Positions 1-9,755 of a DNA stretch of 64,000 nucleotides are shown here, in pieces. The stretch is from an uncultured Flavobacteriales bacterium (GTDB lineage Bacteria; Bacteroidota; Bacteroidia; Flavobacteriales_D; Crocinitomicaceae): NCBI GenBank assembly GCA_903945495.1, contig CAJAVU010000021.1, positions 335,594-399,593 of the forward strand. Direction: 5' to 3'. The notes under the pieces are model-generated. The model was not told where the DNA came from. It searched no databases and saw nothing but the letters and a program-made list of their open reading frames with translations. Each line of letters opens with the position of its first letter. The stretch's first letter is position 1. The translations under genes were made by a program, and so were the position numbers.

Positions 1-1809
1 GTAGGCAAATCCATTGTAAAACAATTCACTTGTCTTCAATTTGTTTGTCGTAAACACCAACGAACGTTTTGTGTTGAATGCGCTATCAATCAATAATTCT
101 TTTCCAACAAATGGAGCTGAAGGAGGAAGATTTTTGTTGTAATTCACACGTAAGAAATTGTAAATCGTCGGTGTAATATCCAAATGCGAAACAATTGATT
201 TCGATAATTTTCCTTCTTTTAACAAGGGCGAATAGATGAGAATTGGAACGTTGTATTTGGTTAATTTATTCGGTGCATACAATTCTGTACCGTGATCTCC
301 TGTGATAATGAAGATGGTATTTTCATACTCTTTTCGGAGTTTCCACGTCTCAAAAAAGTCACGTAGTTTTGCATCTGTATACGCAAATGAACCAAATTTA
401 CCAGCATTTTCCGCAATATTTAATCTTATTTCACGGTCTTTAATACGTTTTGATTTGCGTTTGACAATTCGTGTGTACTTGTTTTTATCTGGATAAACGA
501 ATGGATCGTGTGTTGAGATCGTCAGAAATACATCGAACAAAGGCTCTTCATTTTCTTCGGGTAAATTGACAAATGATTGCTTGAATAAATCTTCATCTGG
601 AAATCCCCAAGGACTTCCAATTGCTTCATTATGCGCAATCGCTTCTTCGGACCAATCGTCTACCAAGTAATCTGCTTTTTGGTAATTCATGAATCCGCGC
701 ATGTTCAAATACTCCAAATAAACGCCGCAGAAAAAACGTGTTTCGTAGGTCTTATTCAACAAGCGCATCAACGACCAATGATTCGGAAATTCGATTTGCT
801 GAAACACATTTCCGTCCATTACATTTGGAACCGAAGACAAGGTTGCTGGCAATACATTATGCGTACGTTGCGATGTCGAAAAGGTATTTGGAAAGTAAAG
901 TGATTTTTCAGAAAGCTCATCCAAAAACGGCATGATGTGTCCAGTTTTGTAAGCACGTTCACCACATAAATCAGATGACAAACTTTCGACAATAATGAAA
1001 ACGACATTGGGTGCTTTTCCGTTCGACGTTTTATTAAAATAAGGATCTAACGAACTTTTCGACGGTAATTTGTGCCACAAGGGAAACAAAGGATTCTCAT
1101 TCGAATTGGAATAAAAAGAAACATCCAATTGCTTGAAATCGCGTGGAAAAATTGTTTTGATATCTGATTCCGGTGTGAAACCATAACGAACACTTTGGTC
1201 AACAAACAAGATCAAACGATTGTTGGCGAGTCCTTCTTTTGCTAAATCATTGTCAAATTTGTTGTGCGCAAACGGAAGCATGAAAAAGGCGATGAAGCTT
1301 GCATAGAAAAGTAGCGTGGTTCGTTTGTTTTCAGAAGTGAGGCGTTTATTCAACCAAGAAGAGAGGTAAAAATAAAGCGCAAATATTCCGACTAAACTAA
1401 GAACCATTGCCACAGAAAGGCGCTCTTCAATACCAATAATCATCATCAATTCTTCAAACGAAAAGAAGAAAAACGATTCATCCAAGGGCTGAAACATCGT
1501 CATGTAATACTGATCCAATGCAATGCATGAAAACAATACAACAGAACCAATGAATGGAGCAAGGAAACGTTTTGGCCATTTGTTCCAAATACTGAAAAGC
1601 GCATTCAGGGATGAGGTTAAAATCCATACAGCTAAAACCAACCAAGCGTCGAATGCTAAACCAAACCAATTGACATGAAGCGAAGTGTCACGCGCAATCG
1701 AACTGTTTTGCAAAGAAAAATACAGGTAAATGCGTAACAACCATAGCAAGAGCAAAAGCGGTAAAAACCAACGTTGACTTAATCCAAAATGGTGTTTAAT
1801 TCGCTTCAA
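1..1809 (-). CDS. LTA synthase/sulfatase-family membrane phosphoglycerol transferase-like protein (C-terminus truncated by window edge)
   Basis: Continuous minus-strand frame read by eye: hydrophobic N-terminal helices, then sulfatase-type motifs (NVVFIIVESLSSD, TISTHDPFVYP, FIITGDHGTELY). Frame is open to the window start; likely TTG start near 1809. Not listed in the ORF track because no stop lies in the window. Confidence 0.8.
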   Translation of the reverse strand, partial: MKRIKHHFGLSQRWFLPLLLLLWLLRIYLYFSLQNSSIARDTSLHVNWFGLAFDAWLVLAVWILTSSLNALFSIWNKWPKRFLAPFIGSVVLFSCIALDQYYMTMFQPLDESFFFFSFEELMMIIGIEERLSVAMVLSLVGIFALYFYLSSWLNKRLTSENKRTTLLFYASFIAFFMLPFAHNKFDNDLAKEGLANNRLILFVDQSVRYGFTPESDIKTIFPRDFKQLDVSFYSNSNENPLFPLWHKLPSKSSLDPYFNKTSNGKAPNVVFIIVESLSSDLCGERAYKTGHIMPFLDELSEKSLYFPNTFSTSQRTHNVLPATLSSVPNVMDGNVFQQIEFPNHWSLMRLLNKTYETRFFCGVYLEYLNMRGFMNYQKADYLVDDWSEEAIAHNEAIGSPWGFPDEDLFKQSFVNLPEENEEPLFDVFLTISTHDPFVYPDKNKYTRIVKRKSKRIKDREIRLNIAENAGKFGSFAYTDAKLRDFFETWKLRKEYENTIFIITGDHGTELYAPNKLTKYNVPILIYSPLLKEGKLSKSIVSHLDITPTIYNFLRVNYNKNLPPSAPFVGKELLIDSAFNTKRSLVFTTNKLKTSELFYNGFAY

Positions 1810-1828
1810 TTCTTCGTATAAAGATGCG

Positions 1829-2815
1829 TTAGATCAATCCTTTCTCAATCAATAATTTTCCGATTTGAACAGCATTTGTAGCGGCTCCTTTACGTAAATT
1901 ATCTGCCACAATCCACAAGTTTAAGGTATTTGCTTGTGATTCATCACGGCGAATGCGACCAACAAAAACGTCATCTTTTCCTTCTGCATATTTCGGCATT
2001 GGATACGAATAGGTTGTTGGATCATCTTTCAAGGTAATTCCGCTTTGTTCATGCAATAACTTGCGCACATCTGCTAAGTCAAAATCGTTTTCAAATTCGA
2101 TATTCACCGCTTCTGAGTGACCTCCAACAACAGGAACACGAACAGCAGTTGCCGTTACATTGATTGCAGGATCTAATATTTTCTTTGTCTCATTCGTCAA
2201 TTTCATTTCTTCTTTCGTGTAACCGTTGTCTACGAAAGAATCACATTGAGGAATACAGTTTTTATCAATTGGGTAATTGTAAGCCATGTCGCCATTGATT
2301 CCATTACGTTCATTTTCCATTTGCTGAACCGCTTTTACACCTGTTCCAGTGATAGATTGATACGTAGAAACAACAACGCGTTTCACTTTATATGCTTTGT
2401 GCAGAGGTGACAAAGTCAAAACAAGTTGAATCGTACTACAATTTGGGTTTGCAATAATTTTATCAGTTGCTGTTAATTCATTCCCATTGATTTCTGGAAC
2501 GATTAACTTCTTTGTTGGATCCATTCTCCAAGCTGAAGAATTGTCGATCACAGTTGTACCAACCTCAGCAAACTTAGGAGCCCATTCCAATGAAGTATCT
2601 CCACCTGCCGAAAAAATTGCCACATCTGGTCGCATGTTCACAGCTGTTTCCAAACCTACAACTTTGAATTTTAAACCACCAAAATCGATTTCAGTACCAA
2701 CCGATTTTTCTGAGGCAACAGGAATTAATTCTGTAATTGGAAAATTTTGCTCACGCAAAACTTGTAATAGCACGTTTCCAACCATTCCTGTAGCACCAAC
2801 AACCGCAACTTTCAT
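1829..2815 (-). CDS. asd: Aspartate-semialdehyde dehydrogenase
   Basis: 328 aa; N-terminal VAVVGATGMVG NAD(P)-binding motif, IANPNCSTIQLV active-site Cys, GGHSEAVNIEF. Confidence 0.95.
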   Translation of the reverse strand: MKVAVVGATGMVGNVLLQVLREQNFPITELIPVASEKSVGTEIDFGGLKFKVVGLETAVNMRPDVAIFSAGGDTSLEWAPKFAEVGTTVIDNSSAWRMDPTKKLIVPEINGNELTATDKIIANPNCSTIQLVLTLSPLHKAYKVKRVVVSTYQSITGTGVKAVQQMENERNGINGDMAYNYPIDKNCIPQCDSFVDNGYTKEEMKLTNETKKILDPAINVTATAVRVPVVGGHSEAVNIEFENDFDLADVRKLLHEQSGITLKDDPTTYSYPMPKYAEGKDDVFVGRIRRDESQANTLNLWIVADNLRKGAATNAVQIGKLLIEKGLI

Positions 2816-2875
2816 AATTATTTAATTTAAACTTATGCCAAAATTAGTATATTTAGCAGCATAGAAAAGAATCGA

Positions 2876-5464
2876 ATGAAATACTTTTTGACCTTTGTTA
2901 TTTTCTTAACTGCTCTAAGACTACAGGCGCAATTAAATGACAATTTTACAGATGGAAATTTTTCAGCAAATCCAGCGTGGATAGGCGATGACTCAGTATA
3001 CACAGTTGTGGATGTTGCGGGTGATATGCATTTGCGTTCAAACAAACTCCAAACGAATTCCAGCTTTTATTTAGCAACTCCTAGCACACAAGCGTCAAAT
3101 GCACAATGGGAATTGTATTCGAATTTAACGTTCAATACATCAAGCGCGAATTATGTTGACATTTACTTAATGTCCGATCAAGCCAATTTATTAAGTGGAA
3201 CCTTGAATGGCTATTTCGTGCGTATTGGCGGTACAACTGATGAAATTTCGCTATACAGAAAAGTAGCGGGAACAGCTGTGAAAATTATTGATGGAACGGA
3301 TGGGATTTGCAATGTGAGCAACAATACCCTAAAAATTAAAGTGATTCGAACAACGGCAAACGATTGGACCTTGTCGAGAGATATTACTGGAACGGGAACA
3401 AGTTATTTTACGGAGGGAACCATCAACGATGCTACAATTGCAACAAGTAGTTTTTTTGGTATTTCAATTACGCAATCAACAGCATCTTTTTTCCAAAAAC
3501 ACTTCTTCGACGACATCTATGTTGGACCAATCATTTTGGATGTTACACCACCTGTTTTACTTTCTGCAACGGCAATTTCGGCAACACAAGTAGATGTTTT
3601 ATTTGACGAAAATTTGGACCAAACAAGTGCTGAAACAGTTGCGAATTTTGACATTCAACCCTTTGTTTCCATTGCGTCAGCATTACGCGATGCTACTAAT
3701 TTAAGTTTGGTGCATTTGACAGTGACAGCTCCTTTAACGAATGGAAGTTCGTATCAACTATTTGCGCAAAATGTGGAAGATATTGCATTGAATGCAGCTG
3801 GAATTCAATCAACAAACTTTAGCTATTTAGTGGCCGAAACTCCTGCAATTGGTGACGTAATCATTAATGAATTTATGTGTGACGAATCTCCGAGTGTAGG
3901 ACTTCCAGCAGTTGAGTATGTTGAAATTTATAATAAGTCGACTAAGTACTTCAATATCCAAGATTGGAAATTGGGTGATGCTGCTTCGGATGGTACGGTT
4001 CAAAATGGTTGGTTGTACCCTGGGCAACATATAATTCTGTGTTCAACAGCAAATATAGATTCGTTCCCAATCATGACAGCCGCGGCAGTAACAAGTTTTC
4101 CTAGCTTGAACAATGCAGGAGACGATATCGTTTTGAAAACAGACACAGGCATTGAATTGGATCGAATTTCGTATACGGATGATTGGTACCAAGATCCAAC
4201 CAAATCCGATGGTGGATATTCCATTGAATTAATCAATCCAAATGACCCATGTTCCGCAGCGGACAATTGGAGAGCAAGCAATGGAATTCTTGGAGGTTCA
4301 CCAGGTGCTCAAAATTCAGTGTATGATATCACTGCAGATTCACAAAATCCATTTATTACGGAATTAATTGCCCTTTCGCCGAATCTCTTGACCATCAACT
4401 TTTCAGAAGGAATGGATTCAACCTTGTTGGCAGATGCACTTGTTTCTGTAAATCCAACCTTAACACTTTCGAATACGTATATTTTAGATCCATTTCCAAC
4501 TACGGTTACGTTTGAATTCAATGAGAATTTAGTTGGAAGTCAAACCTATGCAATTTCGCTACAAAATGTAGGCGATTGTTGGTTAAACACGACCAATTTA
4601 AACGGAATATTTGTTTTACCAGAAAATCCAGTAAAGGGCGATATTGTAGTGAATGAAATTCTCTTTGATCCTTATACTGGCGGTTATGATTGGATTGAGT
4701 TGTTGAATACATCAAACAAAACAATCGATTTAAAAGATTGGCAAGTAGCGAATTATGACAACGACACAATTGACAATAACAAGGTAATTGCAAATCATTA
4801 TATTCTTTCACCGGGAGAGTATGTAGTACTTGGGAAAGATTCCAATTTTGTCAAAATGAATTATCCAGTAACGATTCCAGGCACCTTTATTCAAATGGAT
4901 TTACCGAGTTTGAATGTAGACTCGAGTACGGTTTATTTGATTTGGAATTTTCAAGTAATGGATAAAGTTTCATACACAAGTGACTGGCATTTTGCATTGT
5001 TGGATGTGACAGATGGAGTTTCACTTGAACGAATAGATCCAGATGGAGTTTCTGATAATTCTTCAAATTGGCATTCGGCTGCTGAAGCAATTGGTTTTGC
5101 AACACCGGGTGGAAAAAATTCGCAATATTATCCAGCGATTTCAAACGGAGAATTCAATTTTACAAGTGAAACGATATCTCCTGACAATGATGGATTTGAA
5201 GATGTGTTGATTGTAAGTTACACGATGAATGAACCTGGATTATTGGGGAAATTCACTATTTACGATGACCGTGGCCGTTTAATTAAATCTTTGTTCTCAA
5301 ATGAATTATTAGCAACAAGTGGAACCTTTTCATGGGATGGCGTTACAGATGAAAATGTGAAAGCCAGTATTGGAACCTATGTTGCAGTTTTTGAATCCTT
5401 TTCTTTGGATGGTGAAACAAAATTTTCAAAAACCAAAGCCTTTGTTGTAGCTGGTAAGCTTTAA
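2876..5464 (+). CDS. Secreted lamin-tail-domain (LTD) protein with Ig-like domains and FlgD-like C-terminal region
   Basis: 862 aa; signal peptide; two LTD-like segments (GDVIINEFMCDE...VEYVEIYNKS; GDIVVNEILFDPYTGGYDWIELLN); C-terminal SPDNDGFEDVLIVSY...GRLIKSLF. Confidence 0.75.
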   Translation: MKYFLTFVIFLTALRLQAQLNDNFTDGNFSANPAWIGDDSVYTVVDVAGDMHLRSNKLQTNSSFYLATPSTQASNAQWELYSNLTFNTSSANYVDIYLMSDQANLLSGTLNGYFVRIGGTTDEISLYRKVAGTAVKIIDGTDGICNVSNNTLKIKVIRTTANDWTLSRDITGTGTSYFTEGTINDATIATSSFFGISITQSTASFFQKHFFDDIYVGPIILDVTPPVLLSATAISATQVDVLFDENLDQTSAETVANFDIQPFVSIASALRDATNLSLVHLTVTAPLTNGSSYQLFAQNVEDIALNAAGIQSTNFSYLVAETPAIGDVIINEFMCDESPSVGLPAVEYVEIYNKSTKYFNIQDWKLGDAASDGTVQNGWLYPGQHIILCSTANIDSFPIMTAAAVTSFPSLNNAGDDIVLKTDTGIELDRISYTDDWYQDPTKSDGGYSIELINPNDPCSAADNWRASNGILGGSPGAQNSVYDITADSQNPFITELIALSPNLLTINFSEGMDSTLLADALVSVNPTLTLSNTYILDPFPTTVTFEFNENLVGSQTYAISLQNVGDCWLNTTNLNGIFVLPENPVKGDIVVNEILFDPYTGGYDWIELLNTSNKTIDLKDWQVANYDNDTIDNNKVIANHYILSPGEYVVLGKDSNFVKMNYPVTIPGTFIQMDLPSLNVDSSTVYLIWNFQVMDKVSYTSDWHFALLDVTDGVSLERIDPDGVSDNSSNWHSAAEAIGFATPGGKNSQYYPAISNGEFNFTSETISPDNDGFEDVLIVSYTMNEPGLLGKFTIYDDRGRLIKSLFSNELLATSGTFSWDGVTDENVKASIGTYVAVFESFSLDGETKFSKTKAFVVAGKL

Positions 5465-5475
5465 ACAAAACATGT

Positions 5476-5955
5476 ATGAGGACTTTTCTAATCGTCATTT
5501 TCGGAATGACAATTTCATTTGTTGCATATAATCAGCAATACAATGTTGCACTTGGTATTAAAGGTGGATACCATTATAACGGCGGTGCTTCCTTAAGTCT
5601 AAAACATTTTGTTAGAAGCAATGGCGCTTTTGAATGGAATTTTGGAGGAGGAAAAAATGATTTGTGGCTCCAAGGACTTTTTGAAATGAATTATCCTTTG
5701 AGCAAAGGTGTAGAATGGTATTGGGGAGCAGGCGCTGATTTTGGAACGTGGAGAAATGGCTTTCAATTTTACAGTAAACCAAATCAATCTTACTATTCTG
5801 GTGTGTGGGGTGGAGTTGAAGGTGTAATCGGTTGGGAATACACGTTTAAGCAAGCTCCAATTAACTTAGCAATGGACATTGGCCCAACGGTTCGGGTGTA
5901 TCCTTATTTTGGTGTTACAATTTGTGGAGGAATGGCGCTTCGATATGCGTTTTAA
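5476..5955 (+). CDS. Putative outer-membrane beta-barrel protein
   Basis: 159 aa, signal peptide, alternating aromatic/Gly beta-strand pattern, terminal aromatic (ALRYAF). Confidence 0.55.
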   Translation: MRTFLIVIFGMTISFVAYNQQYNVALGIKGGYHYNGGASLSLKHFVRSNGAFEWNFGGGKNDLWLQGLFEMNYPLSKGVEWYWGAGADFGTWRNGFQFYSKPNQSYYSGVWGGVEGVIGWEYTFKQAPINLAMDIGPTVRVYPYFGVTICGGMALRYAF

Positions 5956-6048
5956 GAGGATAGTTTTTAGCGTCAGCTTATTTCGTTAGAATGGCGAATT
6001 TTGGCTAAAAACATGAGATATATCATTCATTATAAGGATAAGAAACCT

Positions 6049-6056
6049 TAACTTTG
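6049..6056 (+). promoter_or_regulatory. Bacteroidetes -7 box-like motif TAACTTTG
   Basis: TAACTTTG matches the TAnnTTTG consensus, 22 bp upstream of the 6078 start codon. Confidence 0.45.
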
Positions 6057-6077
6057 TCCATACATAATTAAGAAAAC

Positions 6078-6632
6078 ATGAAAAAAGTATTATCAATTAT
6101 TGCAATTGCGATGCTATCAAATTTAGCAAACGCGCAAGCATTCGAAAACAAAGGAAATTACGTAAATTTTGGATTTGGATTAGATCCAACGGGAAGAGTA
6201 GCTGCAACTTTTGTTGGCTATAATTATTACAATATAGGTCCACTAGTTGTTGGATACGAAAGAGGAATCACAGAAAAACTTGGAATTGGTCGTTTAGGAG
6301 TTGGTGGAATTATTGGGCATTCTTTTCAAGGAGAGAAATATGGGACTTATAAAACACATTGGACACGTACAACGGTTATTTTAAGATGTGCCTATCACTT
6401 TGATTTTAACATCGATAAAATGGATGTGTATGCTGGTGTAGGAGCAGGAACACATATTTATAGTAGAGAGAGTACGAATGATGCATCGTATATTACTTCT
6501 TCTGGAAGAATTGGTGCTACGCATTATGTATTTGGTGGAATTCGTTACTATTTCTCCAACAATTTAGGCGTTTATGCTGAGGTTGGAGATGGTTTAGCAA
6601 CATTCCACGGAGGACTTGTTCTGAAGTTCTAA
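6078..6632 (+). CDS. Putative outer-membrane beta-barrel protein
   Basis: 184 aa, signal peptide (MKKVLSIIAIAMLSNLANAQ), Gly/aromatic-rich strands, ends GGLVLKF. Confidence 0.6.
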   Translation: MKKVLSIIAIAMLSNLANAQAFENKGNYVNFGFGLDPTGRVAATFVGYNYYNIGPLVVGYERGITEKLGIGRLGVGGIIGHSFQGEKYGTYKTHWTRTTVILRCAYHFDFNIDKMDVYAGVGAGTHIYSRESTNDASYITSSGRIGATHYVFGGIRYYFSNNLGVYAEVGDGLATFHGGLVLKF

Positions 6633-6651
6633 CAACAAAAGAATTTATTAT

Positions 6652-6683
6652 AAAGCGCTTCGAGAGAAGCGCTTTTCTTTTTG
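6652..6683 (+). terminator. Rho-independent terminator
   Basis: Perfect 10-bp stem AAAGCGCTTC-gaga-GAAGCGCTTT followed by a T-rich tract. Confidence 0.8.
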
Positions 6684-6691
6684 TTGTAATT

Positions 6692-7975
6692 TTGTTTCCA
6701 ATGAATTCAAAAATGTTGCAACCAGGTTCCAAAGGATGGATTAACAAATATTTCGATTTGGTAGAAAAAAACCAATTCGATTTAATGTGTGATTTGCCAG
6801 ATGAGGTGGATAAACATTCGTTTATGCATGCTGCTTTGGGTAGAACAGGAATTATTTTTGGATTTCCTTCTCGCTTGCAATTTGCCAAGGAATTGGATGA
6901 TTCGAAATGGACATCAGAGGAAAAGTTGAAGCTACTTTTGTTTGAATGCCATTTATTTGCTTACAAGGTGAATCTTGCCGATCCAAATCAATTTAGCAAA
7001 GAAGATTTTATTAATGCACTTGTTGACTTTTACGGGAAATACAATGCACGATCGATTTCTAAAATCTTTACCTTCTTTTTAAAAGAAACAAAAGTTGAAA
7101 AGTTGGAGGCTGTTCTTGCAAAACGTGTGGACATCAAAGCCAATTTCTTAGAAAATCGTTTTTGGGTTAACTACCTGAACAATGTGTTTATTTACCTCGA
7201 TGTTATTTTGTTCAATGATTTCATGGAGCACCGCAAGAAAAGTACATTTTATAATTACGATGAGCTGGCGATGAATGCCTTAACTGCTATTACCTTGGCA
7301 GCTTATTCAGATGGTGAAATTGAGTCGCAAGAAAAGTCAATGTTTTCTGTGTTTTTAGCTTCGGCAAATTTATCGGATATCCACAGAGATCTAGCAGAGT
7401 CGCGCTTTAAATCAGGAGCAAGTTTTGATGATTTTACAGATGTAGTTGAATCGAATTGGTTGTTTAAACGCTTTTTGGTTGACTTGTCTTCGTTTGTTAT
7501 TTTTTCGAACCACGAAGCCGATATTGAAGAAAAGAAATACTTAGCTCAACTTGGCGAAAAATTGGGTTTAACAGAACTCGAATTGAACGAATCATTGGCG
7601 TTGACTGAGCAATTTATTTTGACCAATCAAAGCACAATACCCTTTCTGAACAATTCTACTTCCGTGGAAAAGGTGTATAGTAGTTTATCGAAAAGATGGG
7701 TGAAGATTCTTGGAAGAAATAAGGATAAACTTGCTGTAGAATTAAAACAAAGTAAAGAACTTGTTCAACTCATCCGAAAATCAACTACAACGGAATTAAG
7801 CAAAGAAGAAAAAGAAGCTGTAAAAACACAATTTAAGGATCTGGTCAAATCAATGCCTTCCTTGGCTATTTTTATGTTGCCTGGAGGTGCTGTGTTACTT
7901 CCAATTGTTCTAAAGGTAATCCCAGATCTAATTCCTTCTGCTTTCAGGGATAATGAGGTTGATAAAGAAAAATAA
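6692..7975 (+). CDS. LETM1-related (biofilm-associated type) protein
   Basis: 427 aa; acidic/helical body and C-terminal LETM1-like segment (KDLVKSMPSLAIFMLPGGAVLLPIVLKVIPDLIPSAF). Start could be ATG at 6701. Confidence 0.65.
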   Translation: MFPMNSKMLQPGSKGWINKYFDLVEKNQFDLMCDLPDEVDKHSFMHAALGRTGIIFGFPSRLQFAKELDDSKWTSEEKLKLLLFECHLFAYKVNLADPNQFSKEDFINALVDFYGKYNARSISKIFTFFLKETKVEKLEAVLAKRVDIKANFLENRFWVNYLNNVFIYLDVILFNDFMEHRKKSTFYNYDELAMNALTAITLAAYSDGEIESQEKSMFSVFLASANLSDIHRDLAESRFKSGASFDDFTDVVESNWLFKRFLVDLSSFVIFSNHEADIEEKKYLAQLGEKLGLTELELNESLALTEQFILTNQSTIPFLNNSTSVEKVYSSLSKRWVKILGRNKDKLAVELKQSKELVQLIRKSTTTELSKEEKEAVKTQFKDLVKSMPSLAIFMLPGGAVLLPIVLKVIPDLIPSAFRDNEVDKEK

Positions 7976-8086
7976 CACGTGTTTAAAAAGTTATTTATTG
8001 TTTAATTTACGGCAATAATGTTAAATTAACAACATTTAGCTAAATCCGTTTAGTTATCTCAAAATGAATGTTCTAACTTAGCATTC

Positions 8087-9697
8087 ATGAAACTACTACT
8101 CTCCACTCTAGTGCTAATCGCGTGTCCATTTGTGCGTGCGCAAACATTTAACACAACTTCTTCTGTTCCTTTTGATTTAGATGGCGGTACGAACTATGCT
8201 TCTTGTGCAAGTCCCGGAACCAAAGCTTTTTCGTTTACCGTTTCTGGTGTTGGAACCCTGAATACATCAACAAATCAATTAGCGGAAATTGATATTCGCT
8301 TGAATGCAGCTTGTGGTGCAAGTTTAACAACGATTGGTTGTTACTTAAAATCGCCAGCAGGAACCTGCGTGCAAATTTCCAGTGTGATGGGAACCACGAC
8401 AAATTATTCCGGTAATCCAACAACTTATTTAGATTATGCCTTTCGTAATGCTGTTAGTTGTTTAAACAAGACACCTGATTATGCAGCTTTTCCATCAACT
8501 GTTCCTAGTGAAGCAAGTTTGGATGGTCGCTTTGGCATTTTTTCAACAGTTGGAAATTTGGCTACTGGATTTAATGGTCAAAATGCAGATGGCGTTTGGA
8601 CATTGTATTTTACTGAAGGAACAGCAAGTGCGCCATGTGTTGAAAGTGCATCGCTGTTGTTTGGTGATCCTACGGTTTCGAATCAAACACCGAATGGTGA
8701 TAATTGTGTTACTGCAATTCTTTGGGATGGTTCTCCGATTTGCGCAAGTACGAATGGAAAAACATCAAGCACAAATATGCCAGGTTGGAATGGAGCAACG
8801 TTTACAGGTTGTCAGTGGAATGCAGCAAACAATAACGACGTATGGATTAAATTCCAGGCGACTTCTACTAGTGTTTGTTTAGCAATCAGTGGTTTAGTTG
8901 ATAATTTACAATCCGTAATTGTTACTGATCCAAACGCTGATGGAGATGGAAACCCTTGTACTGGTGCTGGAAATGGAACCTATTGGACGAATGTAAATTG
9001 TCCGCGTACATCCGATAATATTTATGCGGCAGTAACAGGTACGACTAGAAATCAAAATCATTGTTTCACTGCTACAGTGGGTCAAATGTACTACTTGGTA
9101 GTCGATGGAAATGGTGGAGCTGAATCGCCGTTTTATATTACAGGAATTAATGGATTGAATGAAGTTTTACCAATCGAATTGGTTGAATTTTCTGCATCTT
9201 GTTCGGATAAATTTGTTGAATTGAATTGGTTAACGGCAACTGAGCGTAACAATGATTATTTTGTCGTTGAAAGAAGTACAGATGGAATGAATTGGGAGAA
9301 GGTGAGTACAGTGCAGGGACAAATCAATTCTGATAAACACCATTCGTATCAAATAACTGATTATACGCTTCTTCCAGTAGTTAGCTACTATCGTTTAAAA
9401 CAAGTTGATTTAGACGGACGTTTTTCATATTCTAACATCGTGTCAATTGATTGTTTCAAAAATCAACATGAGTTACGTTTAATGCCAAATCCAACGAATG
9501 GAGAATTTTATTTAACAGGATTGAATGAACGTGAACAAATTACGATTCTTAATGCGGTTGGAGAAGAAATTACTTCAGTTACAGCAAAATCAATTACTGA
9601 AAAAATGCATCTTGAAGGTCACGCTGCTGGTTTGTATTACATTCGGGTAATGCGCAACAATGGCACTATAGAAACGCTTAAAATCGTTTTATACTAA
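8087..9697 (+). CDS. T9SS type A sorting domain-containing secreted protein
   Basis: 536 aa; signal peptide; C-terminal LMPNPTNGEFYLTGL...GLYYIRVMRNNGTIETLKIVLY. Confidence 0.85.
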   Translation: MKLLLSTLVLIACPFVRAQTFNTTSSVPFDLDGGTNYASCASPGTKAFSFTVSGVGTLNTSTNQLAEIDIRLNAACGASLTTIGCYLKSPAGTCVQISSVMGTTTNYSGNPTTYLDYAFRNAVSCLNKTPDYAAFPSTVPSEASLDGRFGIFSTVGNLATGFNGQNADGVWTLYFTEGTASAPCVESASLLFGDPTVSNQTPNGDNCVTAILWDGSPICASTNGKTSSTNMPGWNGATFTGCQWNAANNNDVWIKFQATSTSVCLAISGLVDNLQSVIVTDPNADGDGNPCTGAGNGTYWTNVNCPRTSDNIYAAVTGTTRNQNHCFTATVGQMYYLVVDGNGGAESPFYITGINGLNEVLPIELVEFSASCSDKFVELNWLTATERNNDYFVVERSTDGMNWEKVSTVQGQINSDKHHSYQITDYTLLPVVSYYRLKQVDLDGRFSYSNIVSIDCFKNQHELRLMPNPTNGEFYLTGLNEREQITILNAVGEEITSVTAKSITEKMHLEGHAAGLYYIRVMRNNGTIETLKIVLY

Positions 9698-9714
9698 ACA
9701 ATCAAACGAATAGA

Positions 9715-9744
9715 TGAGGCTCGAATATGTTTACTCGAGCCTCA
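9715..9744. terminator. Hairpin between convergent genes, possible bidirectional terminator
   Basis: Perfect 10-bp inverted repeat TGAGGCTCGA...TCGAGCCTCA between convergent genes ending at 9697 and 9756. No clear T-tract. Confidence 0.5.
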
Positions 9745-9755
9745 GTTCGTCTTGC

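Noticed and set aside
302-1669. Small ORFs within 1-1809 (for example 302-496, 631-903, 1478-1669)
   Set aside because: They overlap the clearly coding minus-strand sulfatase/LTA-synthase-like frame, which the ORF track omitted because it is truncated by the window edge.
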